Assembly: GCA_036426205.1 (NCBI GenBank)
Contig: CM071568.1
Coordinates: 37,470,553-37,534,552 of the forward strand
Source of the DNA: Ascaphus truei
Taxonomy: Eukaryota > Chordata > Amphibia > Anura > Ascaphidae
Reading direction: 5' to 3'
DNA length: 64,000 nucleotides
Shown here one piece after another: positions 45,055-56,744 of the stretch (the first letter of the stretch is position 1; the number at the start of each line of letters is the position of its first letter). A program made the position numbers and the translations under genes. The notes under the pieces are model-generated. The model saw only the letters and a list, made by a program, of their open reading frames with translations. It searched no databases and was not told where the DNA came from.

Positions 45055-45925
45055 TCATTATGCAAAATATGCCAGTGTTTTGAAATGGCTTGTGTGATCT
45101 TTTTTGCATCCCTATTATATTGCGTAATAAATGCAGTATTAAAATCTTTTTTCATTGATGCATTTATTTTAATTGGATGAATTAAAGTAGATCTATCTAG
45201 ACCATCAATTCTATTAATAGCTTCACTAATGATATTTTTATTATAAATTTTCTCTTCAAATTTTGTAATTAGAACCTTTGATTGTTCCTTGTATACACTT
45301 TCTTTTGAACAGTTTCTCTTAATTCTACTTAGTTGGACGGAAGGGATATTGGATAACCATCTGGGATGATGGCAACTACTGTTGTCAATGTAGTTATTAC
45401 TATCTAAACTTTTGAAATGATTCTTCGTCAATAGTTGATCGTTGTCGATATAAATCACCAGATCCAGGAACTCAATATCTGTTTTGCTCATTTTCCTGTG
45501 AATCTTAAATTCAAATCATTCTGGTTGATGTATTCTTAGAAATCTTCCAAACTTTTCTCATCTCCCTTCCACATAATGATAATATCATCTATATACCTTT
45601 TATAGAGGACCAGGTTTGCACCGAACTCATGCTGGGACCAGATGTATATGTCCTCTAATATGCTCATAAGTATGTTAGCATAGCTCGGTGCAAACCTGGT
45701 CCCCATTGCCGTGCCACATAACTGGATAAAAAATTCATTGTTGAACCAAAAGTAGTTCTGTGATAATATAAATGCAATATAGTCTATCAAAAAATGTGTT
45801 TGTTCTATTGACATATCTTTATCATTGGTGAGGACTTTTCTGATGGCTTCTAAGCCTTTTGTATGTTCTATGGAGGTGTACAATGATACAACATCACAAG
45901 TTGCCAATGACAACAGCTGGGGCAT
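45024..45925 (-). pseudogene. PLE 2 reverse transcriptase
   Basis: The frame 45,925-45,536 contains the PLE RT signature: CDVVSLYTSIEH (motif A with catalytic Asp), LCGTAMGTRFAPSYAN (motif B) and YKRYIDDIIIMWKG (motif C with the two Asp). After a frame shift at about 45,500-45,535 it continues from 45,491 with IEFLDLVIYID, a TKNHFKSLDSNNYID block, CHHPRWLSNIP and SRIKRNCS (thumb). It then reaches HWHILHN, where the fold-back element interrupts it at 45,055. Catalytic residues are present but the gene is split and 5'-truncated. Confidence 0.85.
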
Positions 45926-46000
45926 TGCTTTTAGTACAGGTTATAACGTTATTGAATCGATCACATACAGTACTGTACAGTGCATATTGTGTTTTCCAAA

Positions 46001-46522
46001 ATAATAGCGTGGCAAAGTTTAAAAAGCGTGAAGCTGGTAATATTGACTGCACAAAAGTGAAAAAAGCACCATTTTAAAAAGTGCTATTAGAGTTCCATCG
46101 AACTTCATCGTTATCTATTGGTGCTCGATGTCAAAGTTTATTTTCTGGAAAAAAAATTACAGTATGATATTATTTACGGTATTGTGCATGCGTCAAGTCG
46201 CGCTGTAGTATGCATGAGTACAGTACAAGCATTGACACTGAATGACAGGCATACACTATTGTAGTGTCATTGGAAATTAAAGTTAATACTGTTCTGTATA
46301 GTGTAATATAGTATACTGTAGTACATTATATTTACCTTCATTATAAACTTTGCAAAACGGTTGCAGATGAGCCAATGTCATAAGTGTATTGCGTGGACAA
46401 GCTGGGGTCACTCCTGTAGTCTGCATTACAGTTTACAGCATTAAACACGTAGTTGACAGGTGCCTGCTGAAGCTGCTGAAACTGATAATCATGTTGGTAA
46501 TCTGTCTGGCAATCTGTCTGGA
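46001..46522. other. AT-rich spacer, no gene seen
   Basis: No coding or RNA similarity was recognised upstream of the PLE 2 RT remnant. Confidence 0.4.
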
Positions 46523-46682
46523 AATATGGCTGTATCGGTCACATTAGTTCAAAAGGATGTGATATCATCCCTTAAAGTGATGTCACATCCTTTTGAACTA
46601 ATGTGACCTATCACATGGTACAGCAACCAATGGGATTGTCTTCAATCCTATTGACTGTAATACCATGTGATATAGCCATGTG
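46523..46682. repeat. Nested hairpins (three-stem inverted-repeat unit)
   Basis: Hairpin 1 at 46,537-46,608 has a perfect stem of about 26 bp (GGTCACATTAGTTCAAAAGG and its inverse). Hairpin 2 at 46,609-46,672 (TATCACATGGTA/TACCATGTGATA) continues inward with CAATxGGATTG pairing to a 4-nt loop. ATGGCTGTATC (46,526-46,536) and GATATAGCCAT (46,669-46,679) pair around both. Confidence 0.8.
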
Positions 46683-47779
46683 GTTTTAAAGATGTGACGT
46701 ACCTCCCTTGGAGATGATGCCACATCCTTAAAAAAAAAAGAGGCAGGCACATGATACAGCAACAATTTGATTGGAGCTGTACCATCTGACCCTAAAATGT
46801 GGTGTCACAAGACATATATAAGGCCTGTACATCTCATTTTACCTCAAGAAGCTGACAAGACAACATCCTGTTGTTGATTTACCATGGGGCTTTGGATTGA
46901 AAGAAGAAAATAGAAGGTTAAAGAAAAAATAAAAATAATTACAGATGAAGATAGAAGATGGTGAACGGAGATAAAAGAAAGAAGAATATTCACCTGATGC
47001 AGGTCTTTAAGGTGTGTGGCGTTGGATTGTGGTTGATGATGTCGCAGTATGAGAACTTACAGATATGCCAGGATTCAGAGGGTGAAGTCTTCTAAAGGTA
47101 AGTAAAATATTGAATGTATGAATTTTTTTTTTTATTGATTTTTTAATTGTATTTATTTATTTATTTGTATGTATTTGTTTGCCCATTGACTGATAATGTA
47201 TTTATCTGTGCCCCTTTAGGGTAAAGATAAACACAGTGACAGCCAATGCCTTTTTTGGCAAATGCTTGTTTTCTATTGATTGTTATTTTTTCGATTTCTG
47301 TTTATTCTTTGGATTAAATTGTTTTGAATTTGGATGGCTTGATTTTAGTACATTTTAAGATTGGGTGGCGTTTTCAGTTAATTATTTGTTTTGTTGGCTA
47401 CTGGTTTAAATTCATTAATTGTTTTGTTTGTTAGTGCTTTTATTTCTTGAATGGACTGCTTGCTAGTGCTTTTATTTCTTAAATTGGTTGGCAAGTGCTT
47501 TTATTTATTTAATTGGTTGGCTAGTGCTTTTATTTCCTGAATTCGGGTGTTTAGATGCTTGTGTATATCTTTTATTATTGTATATTTTTGGCCTTCATGC
47601 TTTTTTATAAGGGTGACAATTGACTGCCACAGTATAGTGGCTTATCATGCCCATATTATATGGTATGATGTAATACTATGCCAATCAATGGGTGTTTGGG
47701 TGATCAATGGGTGTCAGATGGTGGGTATAGTGGTCCCGAGGTGGGTGGTTATGCCGCCCAGGTGGGTAGCTGGGGAGGG
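46683..47779. other. Transposon-like upstream region with TATA box
   Basis: CATATATAAGGCC at about 46,815-46,827 is TATA-like. A splice-donor-like AAAGGTAAGTAA occurs at about 47,095-47,106. T-rich, short repeats of AGTGCTTTTATTTCTTGAAT type lie at 47,430-47,545. It may be the 5' non-coding part of the element ending at 48,868. Confidence 0.3.
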
Positions 47780-47880
47780 TGGGTTAACCCCTTAATTACT
47801 ATAGCGGTTGTTTACCGCTATGGCGATTAAGGGGATAGGGGCCATTAGATTGTATTTTTTCTTGTTTTCTTTCTGGCAAT

Positions 47881-47933
47881 GGAGGACATGGAACTGGAGA
47901 ATGCTGATGAGGATACCCTTCATGATGGCAAGG
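47881..47933 (+). other. Exon-like acidic segment
   Basis: One frame reads MEDMELENADEDTLHDGK and is followed by GGTAAGTAG, a good donor site. It resembles 25,500-25,567 (-) in sequence and context. Probably a 5' coding exon of a transposon gene; no downstream exon was found. Confidence 0.4.
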
Positions 47934-48124
47934 GTAAGTAGAAATTTGTATTTACTTTATTTATGCTTGCTGGCTAATGTTTAATTTTATAATGGGCAAA
48001 TTAGTTATTATCCATATATGGATAATAGTTGTTTTGCCCATTACTGTACTGTATGTGTTGGAGGGGGGAGTGAGGTGTATTTATTTCAATGTATTCCACA
48101 TTTCTTTGTCACAAAATTGGTACT

Positions 48125-48275
48125 GCAGGCCAGCGGGGACCCGAGGGGACCACCCTAGGACCCACGGCCACCCACAGGGACCACCTGAGGACCCCAGACA
48201 AACACATGGACAGCCCAAGGGCCCCCAGACACCTTGGGGACCACCCAAGGACCCCCGGACACCCACGGCTTCTGT
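48125..48275. repeat. GC-rich degenerate tandem repeat
   Basis: Repeating GGACCACC/CAAGGACCCCC/GGACACCCAC words with a period near 30 bp. Confidence 0.65.
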
Positions 48276-48930
48276 TATCAATCATGTGGGGGTAGAAGAG
48301 GTGGGTATTAGTGTTGTGTTTTTAATGTTTATTCTGGGTAGTGGGGTGGATGAAGGGGTATTTGGCCCTTGTAGATGTGTAGTGGGAGGGGTTACCCCCT
48401 TAATTGCTTTAGCGGTTAGCCAATAAGGTAATGAAGTTGCCTGTAAATGCATTTTTACTGCATGGGATTCATGCCGTGGGTCTCTGGTGCTGATATTAAT
48501 GGAAATCAGCTCCGGAGACTTCCAGCATCAATCTGATGCAAAAAAAGGCATTTTTTTTCTAAGTCCTGTCTCGCCACCACTCAACAGCTTCTCATCAGCC
48601 TCACTTTTCCTGTCATGAAGTTTTTTGGAACAACTCGCCATTCTAGAGTTGTTATTAGACTCGATAAACTAATTGAGGCTACTAGAATGACACGAGTTTC
48701 AACATTTGCCGAAAAGTGGCTTATCGCCGCTCAACCGGCAATTTTTTTTGACGCTGAAAATGTTGGCGTTTCATGCCTTTATTGCCGACTTATCGAGGCT
48801 TACAGAATAGCTGTAGGCATTTTGGCCAATAAGTTCACGATAAGTGGCTGATGAACGCTTATAGAATAGGCCCCATAGTATTCATTTAATGAAATGATTA
48901 CATTTGTTAGAGATACCTGGGACAATTCAA

Positions 48931-48938
<8 letters not shown>

Positions 48939-48974
<36 letters not shown>
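48939..48974. repeat. (TA)n microsatellite
   Basis: About 17 perfect TA units, preceded by a run of A. Confidence 0.95.
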
Positions 48975-48976
<2 letters not shown>

Positions 48977-49079
48977 CATTAGGTCATATCTTGGTCCTAT
49001 GATATGCAAGTTAGCGATGAAAATCTCTACTTGTGCTGAAAATAATAATAGATGTAGCGAGATTTACTGTCTTTACAGC

Positions 49080-49230
49080 CTCCACAGAAAAAGCTTAAAG
49101 CTGGCTCCAGAGACTGTTCTGCCATCGTCAAGTTACAGGTGGCCCATGCTTCCAGATTGGACCTTCCACAGCAATAATCCAAAAACAACAGTCAGTTATG
49201 GTCCTGTGGCTTCCACTGGTGCCAAAAACA
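49080..49230 (+). CDS. Candidate host-gene coding exon
   Basis: A 151-bp block bounded by TACTGTCTTTACAG upstream and GTAAGTCTTG downstream, both good splice sites. One frame is open throughout and reads like ordinary protein rather than low complexity, with LKLAPETVLPSSSYRWPMLP and TTVSYGPVASTG segments. Proline/tyrosine-rich text of this kind occurs in small ciliary or sperm microtubule proteins, but I cannot name it. The acceptor and donor interrupt codons at different phases (first base completes a codon; the last base starts one). It is not repeated elsewhere in the window and lies in non-repetitive sequence. No neighbouring exon was found. The frame could be open by chance. Confidence 0.4.
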
Positions 49231-51811
49231 GTAAGTCTTGTTACAGTACATTTGTAGATAGTAGATATCCTGACATGCAGGGAAAAGGAGAGCACTGCAC
49301 CAGAAAAAACGGGGGAACAAAACTGAAATTGCTAATAAAAATAGGTTAATTCACGAAACCACTGGCAACATTGTAGTCACATAAATAGTTATCTTGCGCA
49401 TTTCACGCTCTAAGCACCATTAATAAAATACTGTTTAAAGGTTCCCAGTTGGTCCCCTGGATATCCGTAAAAAAGTTTTAACCAATCAGAGCAAATCCTG
49501 AAACAGTATCTCAGTAATTACTGAGCTTAACACAGTAGAACCACCAAGAGTCCCAGAAAAAACAAACAGACACATTTCAACAGGTGAAAATGTAAAAGAT
49601 ACTTAATATGAAACAGAGTATCCAAAGAAGTAAAACAAAATAACACTAATAGCAACACAACACATAAATGTTGCAAAATGCTGCCTGGAGTTATTTATAA
49701 TCAAAAAACAAAACATTAATAATATAGCAAAAGTTAGGATGCAGTGATAACCCCTCTGATATAAATACTATTTCATGAACTAAACTAAGATTGTATGCAG
49801 AATACATATATCGATCAGATTATATTGTATACACCATGGACTAGTCCCTATAAGAGAAGAAAAATAAAAGAAAAAAAGAAAGAAAAAAGAAAAATGATGG
49901 AAGGAAAGAAAGGAAAGAACACTGCTACCCGCTAGGACTCAATTTATTTCTTCATTGAGATATATTGGTATATATTTTATAAGGATCTGCTTCAGCTATC
50001 GAGCAATAGTTCTGGACTTTTGGTTTCGTAACTTCTCTTTTGCTACATCTGTAGATGCATAAAAAGTATTTAATTTGTATCATGGTTAAATAAACATATA
50101 CTGTAGTCAAATTTAAAAAATGTCCTTGGCCTAACAGGTGTAAACTATCCTGGGCAGCAACAAGGTTAATTGCCTGCATCCTCTAGTATAATGTGCTTGT
50201 AAGTATATTGTCAGTGCAATGTGAAAAATACACTCAGTAATAACAATATAGATAATAATAGAAGCACGAAACAGGATGGAACAATAATAAAACACCAACA
50301 AAGAAAACTGCAAAATGAGAAAACAATAATAGTACAGTATGTAACATTTTTGTACTAGTAAGAATTTATTTTTATTGTCTACTGTAATTTGCTGCATAAC
50401 AAGTATTTATTTTTTATTATCTAGGCTCCTTCATTTACGGTATTCTTTTATGATGGTTTTAAAAAGAAATATGAAGCGTTCATTAACAATATATTTATGA
50501 TGAATTAAATAAAGCATTAGTCATATACTCTAGTTGAAATAAAATAAACTATTGCCAAACTGCAGTAATTGTGGTAGAAGTATGGGCATTATAACAATGA
50601 AAATATTATAAAAGATATGTCCAACTGACTGTACAAAAACAACTGTAAATGCATGCTTCATCATTCTGGCCTTAACACAGCAGCTGAGTAAAGGATTTTA
50701 TTTACTATGTTCCAAAAATTCTTTAACTTGAATGGGAGAGGATTCTTAAAGCTTCATTCATGATCTTGCACCATTGTAAATAGCTTCTAATGACAATTTG
50801 TCAAATCTGAAAGGAGAAAATCTATATGCAGGTAAACTACAGTTTAAACCCCTGTGGGGGCTTTTCACGGATATACACATGAGGGACTGATAACTACACA
50901 GGCAGAGAGAGATACACACAATTCACAATCAAGCTGCCCCAAGAGACCCGTTTGCTATACAGTCAGTCACTGGAAATGCTGTTCAGTTAGCATTATTTTT
51001 GTGCTATTTTGTATACTTGTGCTGCCCTTTGTAGCAGTTTTTTTTTACAGAAACAACTTTTAAAAGAAGGTCGCTATTCTTCAAAACTTTATCAATGAGT
51101 AAACCATACTTCAAAATAATATTATCTACTGCCCTTCTTTTGTTTGGATTAAAATCTTCCCTACCCATCTCTTATCTGTAAATTATGATGGTTTTGATGT
51201 GAGGGAACATACATTCATCTGCGACTTGAGTGGGCTAATGTAACCATCCCATGCAATATGAAGGAGAACACTTCAAAAGATAAAGTAGCTATCCAAGACC
51301 GCTCTAGTGAGAGGAATTATTCAATAAATCCTTAAAACATCCTTGCTAGGGAAAGGTCCCGTCGGCAAAAAAATACAGTAGGGCTAAACAAAAAAAAGAA
51401 GAATTTGGTAATACAGGCTAATTGCTAATAATTTACTGCAACAGAAAGTAATGAAAGTACAGTATTGACATCTGTTTTTAAATTTTAGACAATTATTTTT
51501 TTTTTTGCTTTTTTGTAATGATTTCCAATTTGAGCAAACTAGCAAAAAGCTCATTATAGTCGATAAATAAAATGAATGCAAGTGAAAAAATGACTACTCG
51601 GGAACACTGCCAATAAAATGAATTCTTAAGTTTGATTATACTTGCTGCCATTAATGATGTGCACAAAATTGCAAATTAAAAAATGCATTTTGGCAGAGAA
51701 TCTGAATATAAACACAATATTTATAGCATCATCTTATAGCTAGAAGACCTGTTAGAATAAAGATAAGTATTTTTAAGCTATGTATACTTGCCTACACAAA
51801 AGGCATACAGA
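49231..51811. other. AT-rich, apparently non-repetitive DNA
   Basis: The longest stretch without recognised transposons. It contains an A/G-rich tract at 49,858-49,920. The open frame 50,854-51,063 ends in a hydrophobic run but has no other support. It may be intron of the gene represented by the exon at 49,080. Confidence 0.4.
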
Positions 51812-52098
51812 TGCCGCCACCAGTATCCAACCTCTTGCCTTGGAAAATCTGGGTCAATCTACCAGTAAACTGCAACATTTCTGTGAGATTTTTGCAGCCA
51901 GACTAATGGCCCATCGGATTAACACAGTGGGGGTCCCTGAAGGTCCCATTCAAACTGAATGGGACTGCAGGGACCCCCGATGTGTTAATCCGATGGGCCA
52001 TTAGTCTGGCTGCAGAATCTCACAGCAATGTTGCAGCATTTACTGTGAGATAGCTCCAGCATTTTTCCAGGCAAGTTGCCGAATACTGGTGACTGCAA
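51812..52098. repeat. Palindromic MITE-like element
   Basis: Almost the whole 287 bp folds on a centre near 51,954 (GGTCCCATTCAAACTGAATGGGAC). The ends read GCCGCCACCAGTAT and ATACTGGTGACTGC. The inner arms around GCCAGACTAATGGCCCATCG are nearly perfect and the outer arms more diverged. No coding capacity. Confidence 0.85.
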
Positions 52099-53140
52099 CT
52101 GTAAATGTGATTTAGAAAGTATGAATTGTCATCTTTTCACTAATTTAAAACAAATAATTAACTTTTACTAAACTACAGTATTCTGTAGGATGAAATATTC
52201 AATAAAACATGTTTTTTTTATAATCTAAATGACATATTACAGTATGAGAAGCATTAGTTAAAGCAGCCATTTTGTTTTCTTGTTTATACAGGTGTTGAAT
52301 GTGGCTTCTAAAACAATAAACACTGTGGGCCAGTTATATGAAAGAAAGCACCTTATTTTTATTGTGCAATATATCTATATTGCACAGCCAAATATAAAGC
52401 ACTTTTCATTGGATCCTTTAAAAGTATCGGATCCGATAAAAGAGACATATGACAGCATTTGAATGTAATTGTGTAAAAAAGGTGAATAACAAGTGCTACT
52501 TAGTGAAATAAAGTGAATAAATTATAATATAAGGTGATTCTGATGAAATTAATGACCAAACCCCTTGCTCAAACCTCACTGGTGGGACCTGTTTCACGGG
52601 TTCCAAGGATTAAGGATTATCTCAAAACATCCAGGGGGAGCATGTGGGGGGATAAGAGAATAAAATATATATAAGTGCAGACGTTATGAAATATGTGGGT
52701 ATACAGGCAATGTCTTGGCTCGTATAGCTGATCTACTCACAGAAGCAAAGATAAAATCAAAGCAGTTGGCAAATTGGGTTGCCACCCTTGATGTTGTCTG
52801 TGAGCTGAACCCCCTAGCGATTCTCCGTCGGCAATGTGTATATATAGAGAGAGGGAAAGAACTACATAGTGCGATCAGTATGAAAACTTTATGTATAAAA
52901 ATAAGGTATAAAATGCGCACTTACAATTTGCACATAGAATAAAAGCATGTATCACATATAGTGAATGGAAGATGTCCCGATCAGCTCACCGCCTCCCTCA
53001 GGTCAGTCTGCTGGCTTCTGCGGCTCTGTGTCCTGGACCGGAGCTTCCTTCTGAGCGCCCGTCTGCACGATGTGACGTCACGGCTTCAGAGCTGATTCTA
53101 CGGATCGCCTCCAAGACCAAAATTGATCCACTGGTAAACT

Positions 53141-53187
53141 CTACGCGTTTCGCCCAGCTGCCTGGAACTGTTCTCGGCTTCGTCAGG
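53141..53187 (-). ncRNA. Hammerhead-like ribozyme motif
   Basis: On the minus strand CTGACGA, stem GCC/GGC with a long imperfect arm, then GAAACGCGTAG. Nearly the same as 29,650-29,695. Confidence 0.45.
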
Positions 53188-53563
53188 AGTGTGGTTTGTA
53201 TTCTAATGGTGGCTATTTATACACCTTTCTATGTTAATATATAGGCATAATTAATCAATAAATCAATCAGCCTAGATTGCACTAGGGAGTAAGGGTTGGA
53301 ATGCATAGGCAACACTAAACATGGGGTTACATAACTCTAATAGTGTCATAAAATATATTTAGCAGATTCTAATAGATATAAATCGCAATTCAACCCTTAA
53401 TGGTTGTTATGAAATGTCACTAGGCAAATGTTGTTCATGATTCTAATAGTTGGCAATGGAGTTTTAAGAATGAATGCCAAGCATACTCTATGACTGTAAT
53501 TCAGACGAGAGGGGAATCGGGGAAAATCACTGCAATAGGGCATAATGGTAACCCAAAAATCAG

Positions 53564-54117
53564 TTGTTAAGGGTTATTCGAAAATTGATCTCTAAGTTAC
53601 ATTCATTTTGGAGCTTCCTAATTTATAATTCAAAAGGTAATGGTAATCAGTCATTTATTGATAGACTAGGTTATATGTACTGTCCAAAAAGGAGACTATT
53701 GAGGTTCATCCAAAAAAATGAACTAAGTTCAGTTCTAATGTCACGGGTGAGGTCTTTGATATTAATACTTCTATGGCTTGCAGGACAGATCATGTAGTTT
53801 ACATGATAGAATGTTCCTGCAAGTTACAATATATTGGTAGAACAATCAGGCCCATAAGGACAAGAATCATCGAGTACCTCAGTGGCATTAAGAGGAAACT
53901 AACCAACCACAGTATTCCCAACCATTTCACTGAGTTTCATGGTGGAGAACCGACATGCCTAACCTTCAAAGCCATTGAACATGTGCTACCCCATTGGAGG
54001 GGAGGGGATAGGGGTTTAGAACTCATAAAACGGGAAACCTTTTGGATTCACCGTCTTAAAACACTAGCCCCTAGAGGTTTAAATGCTGAGATAGACATTA
54101 CACCTTTTCTGAATTAA
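53564..54117 (+). pseudogene. PLE 3 GIY-YIG endonuclease end
   Basis: The stretch 53,564-53,797 (FIDRLGYMYCPKRR) is a degraded linker. The frame 53,773-54,117 holds HVVYMIECSCKLQYIGRT (the GIY-YIG equivalent), RPIRTRIIEYLSGI, HSIPNHFTEFH, and the family's C-terminus HWRGGDRGLELIKRETFWIH with LNAEIDI.PFLN. The catalytic Arg (IGRTIRPIRTR) and Glu region are present. This is the best-preserved PLE C-terminus in the window, but the RT is missing. Confidence 0.85.
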
Positions 54118-54480
54118 TTGGTTTGTATTCTATGTGCAAATTGTAAGTGCGCATTTTATACCTTATTTTTATACATAAAGTTTTCATACTGATCGCACTA
54201 TGTAGTTCTTTCCCTCTCTCTATATATACACATTGCCGACTGAGAATCGCTAGGGGGTTCAGCTCACAGACAACATCAAGGATGGCAACCCAATTTGCCA
54301 ACTGCTTTGATTTTATCTTTGCTCCTGTGAGTAGATCAGCTATACGAGCCAAGACATTGCCTGTATACCCACATATTTCATAACGTCTGCACTTATATAT
54401 ATTTTATTGTCTTATCCCCCCACATGCTCCCCCTGGATGTTTTGAGATAGCATTTGAATGTAAAACAGATATACATCAAG

Positions 54481-55548
54481 TTCTGATATTAATCAAAACG
54501 GGAAGACACATGGATGGTATCAATATAAGCTTGTCCCCAGAAAATATTAACCTCTCAGGAGGTTAATATCCCTTCAGGATCAATAACCTAATTTTTACAT
54601 GTCCTCCTTTATATACACAAATCATGCAATATAGATCTTTTATAAATATTTTTTTACATTTAGAGATCAGCAAGATCTACACTATCTATATATAGATGAA
54701 TCCCTTGCTATATATGTTCATACATGTATTGATTTGTTGATTTGTATTAGCATTTATTAATATATATATTTTGATTGTAATCTCTAATAAAGAGAAAACT
54801 GTTGCTCCGCGCTGGAGCTGTCTTTTGAATATCTTGCATTGTGTGATGATAGCCCTCTTGCTGCCGTCTGCTGTACACGCCCTAAAAGAGTGAGCTCCCA
54901 CACAGGAGCTCACAGACAAGGGGAAAAAGGCAGAAAAGACGCACTGAGAGACTAATGTTTGTTTTATTAAAACAATTAAATGTTGTTATATGTTGTAAAT
55001 ATGTTAAACCTTAAGGTAAAACATATAAGATAAAATACAAAATCACAAATTAATAAACACAACACACAATAAAGTGAAGCTAATAATAATAAAAAATGAA
55101 ACTAGAGATTGAAACCCCCGCTACTGCTAGATAGTAGTGTAATGAGATATAGTTAAGTGCAGGTGCTAATGGGGCATAGTAGATACTGTACTGAAGAGAA
55201 AAGAACTCCAAAAAAGCACTCTTACACTGTGTTGAGATGCTTGGTTAATTTAAAACTAAATTTTATTTTATTAGAGACATAATAAAACTATGGGTTTTAA
55301 AATAGGATTAAACAATGACAATACGCTGGATTCCCTTGGGGACAGAGTGATCCCTTGGTAGGTAGGTATTGTTAATGTTGCTTGAAAACACTAGCCCCAA
55401 GCGACTTGAATCAGGAAGCCTTGGTTAAACTTATATAAGGGATTAATTGCAATCCTTATATGTTGTACCAAGTATACTAGTTTTGCAAATGGTGCATTAG
55501 TGTTGAGATGACACTGCAGATGGCTGGTTGATATATACAGCCTAATAT
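54481..55548. other. AT-rich spacer, no gene recognised
   Basis: Mostly A/T; no coding similarity. TATA-type runs at 54,680-54,770. Confidence 0.4.
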
Positions 55549-56250
55549 TATTTATTTATTTATTTATTTATTTATAAAATATTTTACCAGGAAGTAATAC
55601 ATTGAGAGTTACCTCTCGTTTTCAAGTATGTCCTGGGCACAGAGTAAAACAAATAATACATGGTTACAAATACAGTTACATAAATGAACAAGGTATACAT
55701 TTATATACAAGACATTGCATGCACAGTTAAAGAAAATATATATTATGAGCGTATGAAACAGTTACAGACCAGATTAAAGTGTGAGACAGCCTTAGATTTG
55801 AAAGAACTTAAGCTGGTGGTGGATATGAGAGTCTCTGGTAGGTTGTTCCAGTTTTGGGGTGCACGGAAGGAGAAGGAGGAACGTCCGGATACTTTGTTGA
55901 GTCTTGGGACCATGAATAGTCTTTTGGAGTCTGATCTCAGGTGATAGGTACTGCATGTGGTAGGGGTGAGGAGCTTGTTCAGGTAGCTGGGTAGCTTGCC
56001 CAGAAAGTATTTGAGGGTGAGACAGGAAAGGTGAACTTTGCGCCTAGACTCTAGTGATGACCAATCTAGTTCTTTGAGCATTTCGCAGTGATGTGTGTTG
56101 TAGTTGCATTGGAGAACAAAACGACAAATTGAATTGTAGAGGGTGTCAAGTTTGCTAAGGTGGGTTTGAGGAGCCGAGCCATATACTATGTCTCCATAGT
56201 CAATAATTGGCATTAGCATCTGCTGTGCCAATACTTTTTTGTATTTTTTA
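55549..56250 (-). mobile_element. Rex1/CR1-like LINE 3' fragment
   Basis: The minus-strand element ends in a TATT-type tail (55,549-55,575 on the + strand). Its 3' untranslated block is shared with 39,091-39,268. It is 5'-truncated near 56,250. Confidence 0.8.
55743..56240 (-). pseudogene. LINE reverse transcriptase C-terminal region
   Basis: One open frame of 162 codons. It contains MPIIDYGDIVYGSA, LDTLYNSICRFVL, ELDWSSLESRRKVHL, KLPSYLNKLL, YHLRSDSKRL, PQNWNNLPETL and SLSSFKSKAVSHFNL: the conserved region downstream of the RT palm in Rex1/CR1-type LINEs. The palm itself is absent by 5' truncation. It shows no internal damage and is probably younger than the copy at 39,091-39,630. Confidence 0.8.
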
Positions 56251-56744
56251 TTATTTTGGGGTGTTCCTGCTACAACTGCTCCCTTCCAAAAAACCTGCTT
56301 CTACAAGCTAAATTGAACACCATATAAAATATAAGTAGTGACAATTCGCTAACAGTTAGCCCTTAGGTTTCTATCTAGCCATATAAGGTTGTGAACTGAA
56401 TAATCAATAGGTTGAAATAATCTTAACCATTGAATAAGAGCACCAGATGGTTGCTGATTGCTGTATCTCAGTATCCCTTTTATGGCTACTCTGTAGAGAG
56501 CAGTAGGTGGTATATAGCACCAGGAAGGTAAGTATGTTCACTACCAATGCATAGAAACACCAGTTAGTGAAAGTGCCTATATACCCCTGTATAGCGGCTT
56601 TGCTGGAGTGTGCAGTGGGGGTACAAGGCACTAACAAAGTAAGTACACTCTAAAGTAACTATGTACTTGTCAGTATTATATATATATATATAGTCCTTGA
56701 ATGAAAGGCTCCCTTAGACCATCAGGTTTTACAGGAGTGTATAC
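56251..56744. other. Spacer, no gene recognised
   Basis: Includes a short TA run near 56,680-56,693. Otherwise featureless. Confidence 0.4.

Larger units (their letters stand above)
42590..46000 (-). mobile_element. Penelope-like element 2, interrupted
   Basis: Minus-strand RT (45,925-45,055), a fold-back insertion (43,221-45,054) and a downstream C-terminal region (43,220-42,600). The two sides share 25-26 bp (TCATTATGCAAAATATG..AGTGTTTT) at 43,196-43,220 and 45,055-45,080, a target duplication. The 5' part before RT motif A is missing. Confidence 0.75.
47780..48868. mobile_element. DNA-transposon fragment with terminal GGGGCCTATTCTATAAGCG
   Basis: The right end, read on the minus strand from 48,868, is GGGGCCTATTCTATAAGCG. 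Subterminal phrases (GCCGAAAAGTGGCTTATCGC) are shared with 21,440-21,700. An inverted phrase around TAGCGG lies at 47,795-47,840. The left end was not found. Confidence 0.5.
52453..54480 (+). mobile_element. Penelope-like element 3 with inverted terminal copies
   Basis: The region 52,500-52,945 is the inverse of 54,120-54,480 (for example TTGGCAAATTGGGTTGCCA against TGGCAACCCAATTTGCCAA). Between them are the rest of the terminal repeat with a hammerhead-like motif on the minus strand, and plus-strand GIY-YIG coding. Inverted partial terminal repeats are a known PLE arrangement. The 5' two thirds of the ORF are absent. Confidence 0.7.

Noticed and set aside
48894..49079. Extension of the exon-like frame upstream through the TA microsatellite
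   Set aside because: The frame is open there only because it reads the TA run as Ile-Tyr repeats; the splice acceptor at 49,079 is a better boundary.
52280..52462. Second host exon after a TATACAG acceptor
   Set aside because: No donor site ends the frame, the peptide has no recognisable content, and it runs into PLE terminal sequence.
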